Shown here in pieces: positions 26,923 to 34,864 of a stretch of 64,000 bases of DNA. The DNA is from an uncultured Methanomicrobiales archaeon (GTDB lineage: Archaea; Halobacteriota; Methanomicrobia; Methanomicrobiales; Methanospirillaceae), in contig CAIYHQ010000128.1 in the NCBI GenBank assembly GCA_903926075.1, positions 1-64,000 on the forward strand, in the 5' to 3' direction. The position numbers and the translations under genes were made by a program. How positions within the stretch are numbered: position 1 is the stretch's first letter; each line of letters opens with the position of its first letter. The notes beneath the pieces were generated by a model, which searched no databases, was not told the origin of the DNA, and saw only the letters and a list, made by a program, of their open reading frames with translations.

Positions 26923-28367
26923 CCCTTGATCACCGCGAGTGGTTCAAGGCGTGCAACGAGTCTTGAGATCCCAAGCTCATGAACAACTCTTACGACCTCA
27001 GTGCTTGATTTATAGACATGGGGTGACTCTTCGGCAATAGATGCATCGTTTGGAGCCTTGACAATAATTCCGGCCCTTAATAATTCTTCCTTCACTTCTT
27101 TTCCAGACACTGTTTTTTTTGCTTTTGACCTGCTTGAAACTCTTCCTGCACCATGACATGTACTCCCGAAAGTGAGGTCCATTGCCTTCTTTGTTCCATG
27201 AAGAAGGAAAGATGATGTCCCCATGCTCCCTGGAATAATCACAGGCTGACCGGATTCCATATAGTGAGAAGGGAGATCGGTTGAGTGAGGCCCGAAAGCA
27301 CGTGTTGCACCTTTCCGGTGAACACAAAGAGGAGCGGGATGTCCGTTTAGGTCATGTATCTCTCTTTTTGCAACATTATGTGCTACATCATATACAAGGT
27401 GCATATCATCATATTCAGTCTGAAAGAGTTTTGTGAAGACTTCGCGTGTTTTATGCATTATTATCTGCCGGTTTGCCCATGCATAATTTGCAGATGCAGC
27501 CATTGCACTATAATATAACTCACCTTCTTTTGAATGGACAGGAGCGCATGCAAGCTGGCGGTCAGAAAGTGATATTTTGTATTTTTTCGCTGCTGCAGAA
27601 AGGGAAGCAATATTATCTGTACAGACCTGGTGACCAAGTCCACGTGAACCACAGTGAATCATGACACATATATCTCCTTCCTTTACTCCAAACGTATTCG
27701 CTATCACCGGGTCATAAATCTGTTTCACAACCTGTACTTCAAGGAAATGGTTTCCTGAACCAAGAGTTCCACCTTGTGGCAATCCACGGGAACGTGCTTT
27801 ATCTGACACTGCCCCAGGGTCGGCATCAGGCATGGCTCCCTCTGCCTCACAATTTATGATATCAGATGAGAGGCCGTATCCCTGCTTGACTGCCCATTTA
27901 GCTCCGGTTAACATCATCTGTTCAAGTTCAGGGCGGCTTATCCTGATATCGCTCCTTGACCCCACTCCGGTTGGAACAGTTTTGTATAAAGTCTCAATGA
28001 GGTTGCGTTTTTTTGAACTGATATCACTTTCAGTGAGGGGCGTCTTAAGAAGTCTGACTCCGCAATTGATGTCAAAACCAACCCCACCAGGAGAGATTAT
28101 CCCCTCCTCCTCGTCAAAAGCCGCAACACCCCCTATAGGAAACCCGTACCCCCAGTGAATATCCGGCATTGCGTAAGCTCTGCGAACTATACCTGGCAGG
28201 GTAGCGACATTGGCCACTTGTTCAACTGCTCCAGGTTCAAGAGTTTTTTTCAGGCTTTCAGAAAGAAATATCGTCCCTGGCACCCGCATACCCGGGATAT
28301 ATCCTATGGGAACTTCCCATTCAAGTTCACTCCTTTTTATCAATGATTCCAAAGAATGTTCTGTCAT
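26919..28367 (-). CDS. rtcB: tRNA-splicing ligase RtcB
   Basis: 482 residues, the normal size for an intein-free archaeal RtcB. Key segments are present: MPDIHWGYGFPIGGVAAFD, GVGFDINCGVRLL (metal-binding Cys and Asp), LGSGNHFLEVQ, HCGSRGLGHQ, and GTSSFLLHG leading to FGSTCHGAGR, which carries the guanylated His of the active site. RtcB joins 2',3'-cyclic phosphate and 5'-OH ends using GTP and Mn2+, sealing tRNA halves after intron removal. It overlaps the archease gene upstream and the hypothetical gene downstream by four bases each. Confidence 0.97.
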   Translation of the reverse strand: MTEHSLESLIKRSELEWEVPIGYIPGMRVPGTIFLSESLKKTLEPGAVEQVANVATLPGIVRRAYAMPDIHWGYGFPIGGVAAFDEEEGIISPGGVGFDINCGVRLLKTPLTESDISSKKRNLIETLYKTVPTGVGSRSDIRISRPELEQMMLTGAKWAVKQGYGLSSDIINCEAEGAMPDADPGAVSDKARSRGLPQGGTLGSGNHFLEVQVVKQIYDPVIANTFGVKEGDICVMIHCGSRGLGHQVCTDNIASLSAAAKKYKISLSDRQLACAPVHSKEGELYYSAMAASANYAWANRQIIMHKTREVFTKLFQTEYDDMHLVYDVAHNVAKREIHDLNGHPAPLCVHRKGATRAFGPHSTDLPSHYMESGQPVIIPGSMGTSSFLLHGTKKAMDLTFGSTCHGAGRVSSRSKAKKTVSGKEVKEELLRAGIIVKAPNDASIAEESPHVYKSSTEVVRVVHELGISRLVARLEPLAVIKG

Positions 28368-28777
28368 ACGTCAAACAGCAGATCTACTATATACATTCCA
28401 TCTTTATCTTTGATCTCCAGTCCATAGAGTGAAATCCCTTTGACCTCACTTCCTCCACCATGATTCTTCCTGATAAAAGGATCACCTGAAAGGTCTGCAG
28501 AAAGAGTGGTATATGTGTCATCTATAGAGATATCAAAACCGGAAAAAACAATATTTTCAGCATCTGACAGGTAGAGAATCTCAGAAAGGAACATGGATAG
28601 GAGTTCATGAAGGTTTTCTGCCTTAATGGAAAATTTTCTAGAGATTTGAGAACCTGCTTGACCTGAATACATCACACACATAAGAGCTTTAGCAGACTCT
28701 TTGAAAAGATCATGAATATTTACGGCTGTTATCCGGAACCTTATATCTGCGGTATGGTCAAGTTCGATTATTGTCAT
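28364..28777 (-). CDS. Archease, RtcB activator
   Basis: 137 residues, the full length of the archease family: HTADIRFRI at the N-terminus, ALMCVMYS, LLSMFLSEILYLSDAE, and the C-terminal VKGISLYGLEIK and DLLFDV, with the conserved acidic residues (D at 8 and the final Asp). Archease speeds RtcB guanylylation and multiple turnover. Its stop overlaps the rtcB start in an ATGA junction, so the two are translationally coupled, as seen in many archaea. The start overlaps the gene upstream by four bases. Confidence 0.95.
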   Translation of the reverse strand: MTIIELDHTADIRFRITAVNIHDLFKESAKALMCVMYSGQAGSQISRKFSIKAENLHELLSMFLSEILYLSDAENIVFSGFDISIDDTYTTLSADLSGDPFIRKNHGGGSEVKGISLYGLEIKDKDGMYIVDLLFDV

Positions 28778-29082
28778 ACAAGCTCATCGGCAGCAGACCG
28801 CTCATACCGCATAAGGAGGTCCATCGAGATATCAAAGAGATATGGAGCCTGATGGCGTGAGACGAATATAAGATAATCTCCTGCCCTTATTCTGACATCG
28901 GTACCTTTTGGAGGTTTTACTTTAACGGGATGAAGCACCGGCCCGAAGCATGAAGTTGAGATCCGAAAGTCGCATCCTCTTTTTGAGATATACGAGATTA
29001 CCTCTGGACTTATTGAGATCTCATGATCTTTTCCCTTATTCTTCCCGCTCTGGTACATCCCGAATAGGTTAGACTGACTCAC
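28774..29082 (-). CDS. Hypothetical protein heading the archease-rtcB operon
   Basis: 102 residues from a GTG; an ATG 24 bp downstream (29058) is an equally good start because neither has a clear Shine-Dalgarno. A central segment (RGCDFRISTSCFGPVLHPVKVKPPKG) followed by GDYLIFVSRHQAPYLFDISMDLL is distinctive, with two Cys. I do not recognise the family. Its stop overlaps the archease ATG, so it is the first gene of the operon that runs to 22396. The promoter must lie in the 71-bp gap shared with secF. A role in RNA repair is possible from context only. Confidence 0.7.
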   Translation of the reverse strand: MSQSNLFGMYQSGKNKGKDHEISISPEVISYISKRGCDFRISTSCFGPVLHPVKVKPPKGTDVRIRAGDYLIFVSRHQAPYLFDISMDLLMRYERSAADELV

Positions 29083-29121
29083 GCTTAAAGGATTTTCTTT
29101 GACTACAACTGGATATCACAT

Positions 29122-29129
29122 CTATATAT
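29122..29129 (+). promoter_or_regulatory. TATA box of secF, near-leaderless transcript
   Basis: CTATATAT is centred 28 bp before the secF ATG (29154), placing transcription initiation at or a few bases before the start codon. The gap to the divergent operon is only 71 bp, so both promoters overlap. Confidence 0.5.
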
Positions 29130-29153
29130 CCTTTCCAGACCGATAATATTGGC

Positions 29154-30017
29154 ATGGGACCATTCAGATACGACATCAGCCGATATTCTCCCATAAAGAT
29201 GATGGCGGTCCCGATTGTGATATTTGTCATCGCCATCATCTCTTTGGGTGTGAATACGGCACACACCGGTCTGCCGGTTACTCCTGGTATTGACTTTTCA
29301 GGAGGTACTGCAGTCACGCTCTTTACCGGGGATTCCGCGGACCAGATAAGAACCTATTTCAGTGGTTTCCCACTTGACAGCATAGGTGAAGGTGTGAATA
29401 ACGGCAAATACATAAAATTTGCAGCAATGAACGATGCTAAGTTACAGGAACTCTCCGCGCTGATATCGCAGCGTTACCCTGATGCCAAAGTAGACCAGAT
29501 AGGGGAATCTTTTGGTAAAACACTTCAGGAACAGGCAATTTATGCACTAATATTCTCCTTTATTGGAATGTCTATAGTTGTGTTCATTGCGTTCAGGACG
29601 TTTGTCCCGTCAGTAGCGGTTGTTCTGTCTGCAATTGCTGACATGGCAATGACAGCTGCCGCTATGAACGTTTTCGGACTTACTCTTAACCTTCCGACAA
29701 CTGCAGCACTTCTGATGCTTATCGGTTATTCTGTAGACAGTGACATCCTGTTGACAATGCGGGTGCTTAAGAGGCAGGGCAAGTTTGAGGAAAAGATTGA
29801 AGGTGCATTTCGTACCGGAATTATTATGACCACTGCAACTCTCTCGGCGATAATCGGGATGTGCCTTGTTACCTATTTAGGGCAGGTACAGGTTATCTAT
29901 GAGATATCCATGGTTCTTATTATAGGGCTTTTATTCGATATCATGAACACCTGGCTTACAAATGCTGGTATTTTAAAGTGGTATGTTACAAGGAGAGAGG
30001 GTCGTGAATATCGCTGA
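29154..30017 (+). CDS. secF: Protein-export membrane protein SecF
   Basis: 287 residues with six predicted membrane helices. The first helix (PIVIFVIAIISLGV) is followed by an extracytoplasmic loop with GIDFSGGTAVTLF, the SecF signature. The C-terminal helices carry TAALLMLIGYSVDSDILLTMRV and a segment ending GLLFDIMNTWLTNAGIL. SecD and SecF use the proton motive force to assist translocation through SecYEG on the outer face. In archaea secF precedes secD, as here, and the genes overlap by 14 bp. Starts leaderless from the TATA box 28 bp upstream. Confidence 0.96.
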   Translation: MGPFRYDISRYSPIKMMAVPIVIFVIAIISLGVNTAHTGLPVTPGIDFSGGTAVTLFTGDSADQIRTYFSGFPLDSIGEGVNNGKYIKFAAMNDAKLQELSALISQRYPDAKVDQIGESFGKTLQEQAIYALIFSFIGMSIVVFIAFRTFVPSVAVVLSAIADMAMTAAAMNVFGLTLNLPTTAALLMLIGYSVDSDILLTMRVLKRQGKFEEKIEGAFRTGIIMTTATLSAIIGMCLVTYLGQVQVIYEISMVLIIGLLFDIMNTWLTNAGILKWYVTRREGREYR

Positions 30018-31461
30018 TTTAAAAGAGATTGTTTCAGACTGGAGAGTTGCCCTCTATCTGGTAATTCTTGTACTTGCCATAATCTCAATAGGCCCACATT
30101 TTGAGGACGGCCAGTTTAAAACCAATCTCCAGTTTGGTCTTGACCTTCAGGAAGGTTCATGGCTTCAGCTTGACTTCCAGTCCGTTGTTATCGGTATAGA
30201 TACCGATAAACCGATTGATCAACTCACAGCGGATCTTAAGGCAAAGCTTGATGCAGACGTCATACAAGTAGCACCTTCTAAACTTGAAGTGAGAAAATTA
30301 GTATCAAAAGAAGAATTGACAAAAGCTTTTGATTCACTGCAAGCCGGAAAGATAGTAACGTATGAACAGGGTGTATCGAAAAACACAGCTGACGATGTAA
30401 AACAAATTCTTGAGACTAAGATCAATGCACTCGGAACTAAAGATGCAAAGGTCAACACACTCACAGGAATGAATGGTATTACACGATACATCCGTGTTGA
30501 GCTTGCCGGTGTATCAATGAAGCAGGCCCAGGATGTTGTCGGAAAACAGGGCAAGTTCGAGATAAGAGTCCAGACAACTGGAAACGATACTGAACACGTC
30601 CTGTTTGGTGACTCTATCACAAGTGTAGGCATACCGTCTCAGGAACCCGCAGGTAGTGGTGTCTGGGGAGTTCCATTCACCTTGTCAGAGACCGGAGCCA
30701 ATGCATTAAGAAATGCATCAATTAATACTGGTGCGGTTACCGACCCTGAGCGTCACCATCTTGAGATGGTCCTTGACAACAGGACAGTATTCTCTGCACC
30801 TCTGTCTCCAGACCTCGCAGCGAAGATACAAAGAGATCCAATACGCGAATTACTCGCAACAACCGGAAAGGGTACGAGTGCACTTAATGATGCCAAGAAC
30901 CTTGAGATTCACTTAAGAGCAGGAGCTCTGCCTGTTGCTGTGGTAATAGCAGGTTCTGGTTCAGTATCTGCAACCCTTGGTGAGCACTTTAAGGTAATGT
31001 CTATCCTTGCAGGAATTGTTGCACTTCTGTTCCTTGCAATAATGATATTCTACCGCTATCGTGAACCCTCGATTGTCTTACCTATGGTGCTTATCAATGC
31101 ATCTGAGATAATTATTCTCCTGGGAATTGCAAGGTTCGTCCAACAACTGGATCTATCTGCAATAGCGGGTCTTATTGCAGTCCTTGGTACAGGAATTGAC
31201 CAGCTAGTGATAATTACAGACGAGATCCTCCACGAAGGAAAGGTTCCGTCACCAAACCTCTATCTGAAACGACTTACCCGTGCGCTTGCAATCATTGTCA
31301 TATCAGCAGCGACCGTGATAATTGCCATGCTTCCGCTTGCGGTAATGTCGCTTTCTACATTGAGAGGGTTTGCAATCATCACTATACTCGGTGTCCTTGT
31401 GGGTGTACTGGTTACCAGGCCGGCATATGGCAGGATAATCATGTATATTCTCTCAAAGTGA
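30004..31461 (+). CDS. secD: Protein-export membrane protein SecD
   Basis: 485 residues from GTG at 30004, chosen because GGAGAGAG lies about six bases upstream; an in-frame upstream extension would run through the secF coding end without a better ribosome site. Helix 1 (WRVALYLVILVLAIISIGP) is followed by FGLDLQEGSWLQLDF (the SecD D1 motif), a large extracytoplasmic domain, then LEIHLRAGALPVAVV and five C-terminal helices (FLAIMIFYRYREPSIVLPM, LGTGIDQLVIITDEI). It acts with SecF in protein export. Complete, with ordinary family features. Confidence 0.95.
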   Translation: MNIADLKEIVSDWRVALYLVILVLAIISIGPHFEDGQFKTNLQFGLDLQEGSWLQLDFQSVVIGIDTDKPIDQLTADLKAKLDADVIQVAPSKLEVRKLVSKEELTKAFDSLQAGKIVTYEQGVSKNTADDVKQILETKINALGTKDAKVNTLTGMNGITRYIRVELAGVSMKQAQDVVGKQGKFEIRVQTTGNDTEHVLFGDSITSVGIPSQEPAGSGVWGVPFTLSETGANALRNASINTGAVTDPERHHLEMVLDNRTVFSAPLSPDLAAKIQRDPIRELLATTGKGTSALNDAKNLEIHLRAGALPVAVVIAGSGSVSATLGEHFKVMSILAGIVALLFLAIMIFYRYREPSIVLPMVLINASEIIILLGIARFVQQLDLSAIAGLIAVLGTGIDQLVIITDEILHEGKVPSPNLYLKRLTRALAIIVISAATVIIAMLPLAVMSLSTLRGFAIITILGVLVGVLVTRPAYGRIIMYILSK

Positions 31462-31527
31462 GAACAGGCACCCTGACCCAATAATCTTTATCTCTTTTTC
31501 CCACAATCTTTTCCTGAGTGTTGTATA

Positions 31528-31800
31528 ATGGGAAAACCAGTGCTCATGGACTTTTTTGCTGATTGGTGTGGACCATGCCGGCAGCAGGGACCGATTATCG
31601 ATGAACTGAAAGCAAGAATCGGAGATCAGGTTGAGATAAAGAAAGTAGACGTTGACAGCAACATGGAACTTGCCAACAAATACGCAATACGCGTTGTTCC
31701 AACGATAGTTATAGAACAGGACGGCAAGGTCATGAGGACATTTGAAGGTGTCCAGTCACTTGAATCCCTTGAAAAATTCTTACTATCCCTGGTGAAGTGA
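31528..31800 (+). CDS. trx: Thioredoxin
   Basis: 90 residues, a short thioredoxin with active site WCGPCRQ (Cys at about 14 and 17) and the cis-Pro in VRVVPTIVIE (VVPT). The FFADWCGPC opening and EGVQSLESLEKFL end are typical. In methanogens such proteins reduce disulfides of methanogenesis and biosynthetic enzymes. It directly abuts the F420 reductase gene (stop then GTG with no gap), suggesting a shared redox role: F420H2, NADPH and thiol reduction. This is inference from arrangement. An ATG with A/T-rich promoter CTTTATCT about 35 bp upstream. Confidence 0.94.
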   Translation: MGKPVLMDFFADWCGPCRQQGPIIDELKARIGDQVEIKKVDVDSNMELANKYAIRVVPTIVIEQDGKVMRTFEGVQSLESLEKFLLSLVK

Positions 31801-32451
31801 GTGAAGATAGGCATTATTGGCGGTACCGGGGATATAGGAGAAGGGATGGCCCTCCGCCTCTCTCCACTATTTGAGGTCATTGTCGGCTCGAGGAATAGTG
31901 AGAAGGCAATTGAGACTAGCGTCTGCTGTAGTGATACACTACATTCAAGAAACGTCAAATGTTCATGCAGTGGGACAACAAATGCGGATGCTGTTCTGAA
32001 TGCTGATGTAATCATCCTTGCAGTGCCATGGAAAAACCTCACTGAAACTGTAAGGAGCCTTCCTGACTTTGGAGACAAAATTGTTGTAAGCCCGGTTAAC
32101 CCGATGGAAAAAAGGGATCATTTTGTTTTTGTTCCTCCTGATGAGGGCTCAGTGGCGCTATATCTAAAGAGGATTTTACCTCCGGAGGCAAGGCTTGTTG
32201 TAGCATTCAATACAATAGCTGCCAACCGGTGGAAGGCAATTGACGAGGAACTTCGTTATTCAGTTCCAGTCTGCGGTGATGACCTGGAAGCAAAATCAAT
32301 AGTCTCTGATATTGTAAACAGTACATCTGCCCTTAAAGCCTATGATGCTGGTCCACTGGCAGCATCATGCATGGTGGAGAGCCTTACGCCATTGCTCCTG
32401 AACATAGCCAGGTATAATAAGATGCGGGATGTCGGACTTAGATTTGTCTAA
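31801..32451 (+). CDS. npdG: F420H2:NADP oxidoreductase (NADPH-dependent F420 reductase)
   Basis: 216 residues, GTG start with no gap after thioredoxin. The Rossmann fold opens KIGIIGGTGDIGEGMALRL, and the NADP-binding GSRNSEKA loop (Ser-Arg for the 2'-phosphate) follows. VILAVPWKNL and VVSPVNPM are family phrases. The enzyme moves hydride between F420H2 and NADP+, giving the cell NADPH for biosynthesis. The C-terminal part (ESLTPLLLNIARYNKMRDVGLRFV) ends in the canonical way. It overlaps the aldolase gene by 23 bp. Confidence 0.93.
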   Translation: MKIGIIGGTGDIGEGMALRLSPLFEVIVGSRNSEKAIETSVCCSDTLHSRNVKCSCSGTTNADAVLNADVIILAVPWKNLTETVRSLPDFGDKIVVSPVNPMEKRDHFVFVPPDEGSVALYLKRILPPEARLVVAFNTIAANRWKAIDEELRYSVPVCGDDLEAKSIVSDIVNSTSALKAYDAGPLAASCMVESLTPLLLNIARYNKMRDVGLRFV

Positions 32452-33007
32452 AAGACTTGCCCGTGAAGTCGCACTCATTGGTGCGAGACTTATCAATAGC
32501 GGACTCTTAACAGCGAATTTTGGCAATATCAGTGTCAGAGAAGGAGATTATTTTTTTATAACACAAAGTGGTTCTTATCTTGAAGACCCAGGGAATCTTA
32601 TAAAGGTCCCATTGATCGGGGATGCCCCGACAGGAGCTTCTATTGAATACAAGGCTCATAGGGAAATTTACCTGAGTACGCGAGCGGGTGCAGTTATACA
32701 TGCACATCCACCGCACTCTGTTGCGGTTTCAATATTAATTAATGAAGTAATCCCGCTTGATAGTGAAGGAGAAATGTTCTGTCCCAGTTTTCCGGTTGTA
32801 TCCGGGAAACCCGGAACAGACGAACTTGCAAAAGCTGTAGGGGAAGGTTGCAGACAGTCGTCTGTAGTACTCGTCCGTGGTCATGGGACCTTTACAATGG
32901 GAAATACCCTGGAGGAAGCATATATTCTGACAAGTATCGCGGAACATTCGTGCCGGGTCCTTTGGCTACTTCGTGCGGCCGGGGGGATTGGTTCTGACTT
33001 CACTTGA
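32429..33007 (+). CDS. Class II aldolase/adducin family protein (fuculose-1-phosphate aldolase-like)
   Basis: 192 residues with the zinc-dependent class II aldolase fold: ANFGNISVR, the HAHPPHS zinc pair in AVIHAHPPHSVAVS, and RGHGTFTMG supplying the third His; Glu in the middle (EYKAHREIYL) is the likely acid. Homologues in methanogens (MJ1418 type) are assigned as L-fuculose-1-phosphate aldolase and proposed to make lactaldehyde for F420 side-chain synthesis. Sitting next to an F420-using reductase fits that idea, but the substrate is not proven. It overlaps both neighbouring genes and is translated from one transcript. Confidence 0.88.
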   Translation: MSDLDLSKRLAREVALIGARLINSGLLTANFGNISVREGDYFFITQSGSYLEDPGNLIKVPLIGDAPTGASIEYKAHREIYLSTRAGAVIHAHPPHSVAVSILINEVIPLDSEGEMFCPSFPVVSGKPGTDELAKAVGEGCRQSSVVLVRGHGTFTMGNTLEEAYILTSIAEHSCRVLWLLRAAGGIGSDFT

Positions 33008-33260
33008 AGAGAAGATAGCCCGACTTCTGCCCCATGAACAGAGGGAAGTTGAGGACTTTGTTGATTATCTTCTCACCCGGGCGATTCAGGGCCTTCAATC
33101 CAATAAAAGTGCAGGGCACGATTCTGTAACATCTTCCATTAGGGAGAGTGATTTTATACCTGCATTCAAGGAACCTGAAGTTTTAAAAAGTTCATTCGAA
33201 GTGAAGATACCAGAAAAACAGACAACAGAAGAAGAAACAGTATTAGACTGGATTCTCTGA
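32973..33260 (+). CDS. Small DUF2281-like protein at the operon end
   Basis: 95 residues from GTG at 32973, overlapping the aldolase by 35 bp; a TTG at 32988 (LVLTSLEEK) may be the real start. The conserved-looking part is LEEKIARLLPHEQREVEDFVDYLLTR, like the N-terminus of DUF2281-type small proteins, some of which act as antitoxins. The rest is acidic and probably unstructured, ending DWIL. No toxin gene is next to it; the stop lies two bases from the 3' end of a convergent tRNA gene. Function unknown. Confidence 0.6.
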   Translation: MRPGGLVLTSLEEKIARLLPHEQREVEDFVDYLLTRAIQGLQSNKSAGHDSVTSSIRESDFIPAFKEPEVLKSSFEVKIPEKQTTEEETVLDWIL

Positions 33261-33262
33261 GA

Positions 33263-33334
33263 TGGACCCGACGGGATTTGAACCCGTGGCCTTCACGTTG
33301 CAAACGTGACGATCTACCCCTGATCTACGAGCCC
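33263..33334 (-). tRNA. tRNA-Ala (UGC)
   Basis: A 72-nt cloverleaf read on the minus strand. The acceptor stem GGGCTCG pairs with CGGGTCC and includes the G3-U70 wobble pair that AlaRS requires. D arm GATCAGGGGTAGATC, anticodon loop TTTGCAA (anticodon TGC), T arm with GGGTTCAAATC. Discriminator A, no encoded CCA. No intron. Its 3' end is two bases from the end of the upstream operon's last gene on the other strand. Confidence 0.97.
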
Positions 33335-33410
33335 GATAAAATTCCTTTATTTTATTGATACCGTAACTTTATCTATGTTTTGATTATATCCTCCGATAGT
33401 AAGGAATAGA

Positions 33411-33482
33411 TGGACTTGGCGGGATTTGAACCCGCGGCCTTTACGTTGCGAACGTAACGATCTACCCCTGATCTACAAGCCC
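33411..33482 (-). tRNA. tRNA-Ala (CGC)
   Basis: A 72-nt cloverleaf on the minus strand, 76 bp from the tRNA-Ala(UGC) gene and nearly identical to it. The acceptor GGGCTTG pairs with CAAGTCC, keeping G3-U70; anticodon loop TTCGCAA gives CGC. Paired changes in the acceptor, anticodon and T stems keep all helices. Discriminator A, no CCA, no intron. The tfb gene lies just upstream. Confidence 0.97.
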
Positions 33483-33519
33483 GAAAATATCTGAAAGAAT
33501 TGAAGACTCCAGAAAAAAT

Positions 33520-34530
33520 TTAGAGAATAATTTCAATATCTAGTTTCTCTGCGAGTTCTTTATATCTGTTCCGGATTGTGACTTCAGTCACACCTGCAAC
33601 TTCTGCGACTTCCCTTTGAGTCCGGCGCTCCCCTCCAAGGATAGAAGAGATGTATATGGCTGCAGCTGCAACGCCAGTGGGGCCGCGCCCACTTGTAAGT
33701 TCACGCTCTCCGGCCTGTCTCAGAATCTCTACTGCCCTGCTTTGGACTTCACCTTTGAGATTAAGCCCTGAACAAAACCTTGGGACGTAATCGATTGGTG
33801 AGGTAGGAAGAAGTTTTAACCCTAGTTCACGAGAAATAAAACGGTAAGTTCTTCCTATCTCTTTACGTGAGACACGCGAGACTTCTGCTATTTCATCGAG
33901 AGTTCGTGGCACATTACATTGTCTGCATGCTGCATAGAGTGCGGCAGCTGCAACACCTTCAATGCTTCTTCCCCTAATCAGATTCTTGTCAACAGCATCA
34001 CGATAAACAACTGCTGCTGTCTCTCTAACATTTCTTGGAAGACCCAGAGCCGAGGCCATCCTGTCAAGTTCAGAGAGGGCAAATGCAAGGTTACGCTCTG
34101 TAGCATTGCTAACCCTGATTCTCCGCTGCCACTTTCTTAACCGATAGAGCTGTGCACGGTTTTTACTGGATATGGCCCTACCATATGAGTCCCGGTTTCT
34201 CCAGTCTATCATTGTGGAGAGTCCCTTGTCATGTATGGTGAAGGTCATTGGTGCTCCTACTCTGGACCTTTTCATCCTCTGGTCATGATCAAAAGCCCGC
34301 CATTCCGGACCCCGGTCAATAAAGTCTTCATCCAGAACAAGACCACATGACTGACATACCAGTTCAGCGCGTTCATAATCATGAACCAGCTGACGGGAAC
34401 CACATTCAGGACAGACTGTTTCTGTATGGTCTTCTGCTTTCTTCTCCTGCTCTTTTTCCTTCTCTCTTGTACGGCTTTTGAGTGCGAGACGCTCGCTCTG
34501 AAGAATTTTTAATTTTTCTACTTCCTGCAT
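33520..34530 (-). CDS. tfb: Transcription initiation factor IIB (TFB)
   Basis: 336 residues. A basic leader (1-35) is followed by the zinc ribbon with CPECG then [10 protein letters not shown] (about 40-68), the B-finger/linker ([39 protein letters not shown]), and two cyclin-like repeats (about 140-235 and 235-336); the C-terminal HTH ([24 protein letters not shown]) contacts BRE. TFB recruits RNA polymerase to TBP-bound promoters. It is the usual length. Its first 125 bp overlap the 3' end of gar1 in another frame, which is unusual. Confidence 0.97.
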   Translation of the reverse strand: MQEVEKLKILQSERLALKSRTREKEKEQEKKAEDHTETVCPECGSRQLVHDYERAELVCQSCGLVLDEDFIDRGPEWRAFDHDQRMKRSRVGAPMTFTIHDKGLSTMIDWRNRDSYGRAISSKNRAQLYRLRKWQRRIRVSNATERNLAFALSELDRMASALGLPRNVRETAAVVYRDAVDKNLIRGRSIEGVAAAALYAACRQCNVPRTLDEIAEVSRVSRKEIGRTYRFISRELGLKLLPTSPIDYVPRFCSGLNLKGEVQSRAVEILRQAGERELTSGRGPTGVAAAAIYISSILGGERRTQREVAEVAGVTEVTIRNRYKELAEKLDIEIIL

Positions 34531-34768
34531 TATTGTTCACCTGCGGAGATTCAAATAGAGGTGTACCTGGAGCTATATCTGCGCCCTGCTTGCAGACAAT
34601 AGCAGCGTACGGCCTCTCGACATTACCAAAGAGGTCGACAAGCGTCCCCGTTACCTTCTTACTCTGGTCGAAGACAGATGCGTACAGCCGTGGAAGCTGT
34701 GCCGGGTCACATTCGAGTATCAATATTTTTTGATTACATACCGCAAAGACGCGGCCTACCGGTCTCAA
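34406..34768 (-). CDS. gar1: H/ACA RNP component Gar1
   Basis: 120 residues from TTG at 34768, chosen because GAGGT lies seven bases upstream. The first about 75 residues are the Gar1 barrel: [35 protein letters not shown], then GTPLFES. The tail (about 80-120) is Lys/Arg/Ser-rich. Gar1 joins Cbf5, Nop10 and L7Ae in the pseudouridylation particle. gar1 upstream of tfb is a conserved archaeal order, but here the gene runs 125 bp into tfb in a different frame, so its basic tail is overprinted on the TFB leader. A shorter true 3' end is not possible without another stop. Confidence 0.85.
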   Translation of the reverse strand: MRPVGRVFAVCNQKILILECDPAQLPRLYASVFDQSKKVTGTLVDLFGNVERPYAAIVCKQGADIAPGTPLFESPQVNNNAGSRKIKNSSERASRTQKPYKREGKRAGEESRRPYRNSLS

Positions 34769-34864
34769 AGACAGACCTCACTTATGGTACATGAAATGCG
34801 TTGATAACCTATATATATTGAATCTTCCAATATATAAAAATAATGTAAAACTATAATACGATCT

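Noticed and set aside
26919-28367. Intein in rtcB
   Set aside because: The length and motifs are those of an uninterrupted RtcB.
22380-29082. Biotin-responsive riboswitch or BirA operator
   Set aside because: I found no conserved dyad or RNA element near birA or bioY.
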